DNA of 64,000 bases from DASQDN01 sp963825845 (lineage in GTDB: Bacteria; Acidobacteriota; Terriglobia; Bryobacterales; Bryobacteraceae), in assembly GCA_963825845.1 (NCBI GenBank), contig CAWGVL010000048.1, positions 124,001 through 188,000 on the forward strand. Reading direction: 5' to 3'. Below the pieces are notes generated by a model that searched no databases, was not told the origin of the DNA, and worked only from the letters and a program-made list of their open reading frames with translations. Position numbers and translations under genes: made by a program. Positions within the stretch are counted from its first letter, which is position 1. Every line of letters starts with the position of its first letter. Below, one piece after another: positions 63,892 through 64,000 of this stretch.

Positions 63892-64000
63892 TTCGCAACC
63901 ACCTCCGTCCGCAGGGCGCCCAACTCGTTCAGCAGCCGAGGCGTACGGTCAATGTCGAACTTCGGATCGGATGCCTCTACAACCAGCAGAAAGCGATCGT
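63888..64000 (-). CDS. actD: Alternative complex III subunit ActD, partial C-terminus
   Basis: The last 36 codons before a TGA at 63890-63888 read DRFLLVVEASDPKFDIDRTPRLLNELGALRTEVV, the usual end of ActD (DUF3341) membrane proteins. The gene continues beyond the right edge. The identification rests on this short end plus its place directly upstream of actE. Confidence 0.8.
   Translation of the reverse strand, partial: DRFLLVVEASDPKFDIDRTPRLLNELGALRTEVVAK

Overview
The window reads as a chromosomal segment of an Acidobacteriota bacterium, most likely of the Solibacter/Bryobacter type. This is inferred from gene content only: an Oar-like TonB receptor followed by a CRTAC1/ASPIC protein and a TPR protein, Tat-exported Gfo/Idh/MocA and TIM-barrel sugar enzymes, an atp cluster whose subunit c carries a signal peptide, and an alternative complex III / caa3 oxidase operon. 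No rRNA, tRNA or CRISPR array was seen. The sequence is moderately GC-rich, genes are tightly packed, and many neighbours overlap by ATGA.

Layout. 1-11 kb: pgsA (cut by the left edge), hflX and hfq on the minus strand; rsmB and a diheme cytochrome c on plus; then a minus-strand DNA-repair stretch with uvsE, a HigA-like regulator, an AAG-type 3-methyladenine glycosylase and an APC transporter; a decayed CRTAC1 fragment, a GMC oxidoreductase and a divergent hemD. 11-13.7 kb: atpZ-, atpI-, atpB- and atpE-type genes without the rest of the ATP synthase, then a DapA-family aldolase. 13.9-15.6 kb: an insertion sequence with clear ends, a 16-bp target duplication and a frameshifted transposase, lying just upstream of a form II CO-dehydrogenase-like coxSLMG operon (15.7-19.8 kb).

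19.9-38 kb is accessory. It holds a frameshifted dienelactone hydrolase, a mannonate dehydratase-like enzyme, an esterase, a short P450, an M14 peptidase, an MmcB-like nuclease and an exported PPC/DUF296 protein. A run of broken genes follows: PIG-L and enolase-superfamily fragments, a TonB receptor with one frameshift, a metallo-beta-lactamase-fold gene with several, and an Oar-like receptor with about a dozen. An intact CRTAC1 gene and a TPR gene with one frameshift close the block. 38-56.9 kb: PQQ dehydrogenase with a C-terminal cytochrome-like segment, rmlD, a response regulator, an M49-like peptidase, a STAS protein, a frameshifted peroxiredoxin-like gene, a lone nuoI, a GRP/ureide-type permease, an AlaX-type editing protein, cysE, a secreted metzincin, a DedA/VTT protein, an esterase, an aquaglyceroporin, a Gfo/Idh/MocA plus sugar-isomerase pair, and an alpha/beta hydrolase with Asp at the nucleophile position.

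56.9-64 kb: a minus-strand respiratory operon, actD (cut by the right edge)-actE-actF-unknown membrane protein-SCO-ctaC-ctaD-ctaE-ctaF, which would move electrons from quinol through alternative complex III to a caa3 oxidase. The CO-dehydrogenase-like enzyme, PQQ dehydrogenase, GMC enzyme and diheme cytochrome could feed electrons into such an aerobic chain, but that link is inferred. No wholly new system was identified with confidence. The most useful leads are the insertion sequence beside the cox operon, the cluster of frameshifts at 26.8-35.5 kb, the unknown protein in the oxidase operon, and several enzymes with unusual active-site or heme-site residues.
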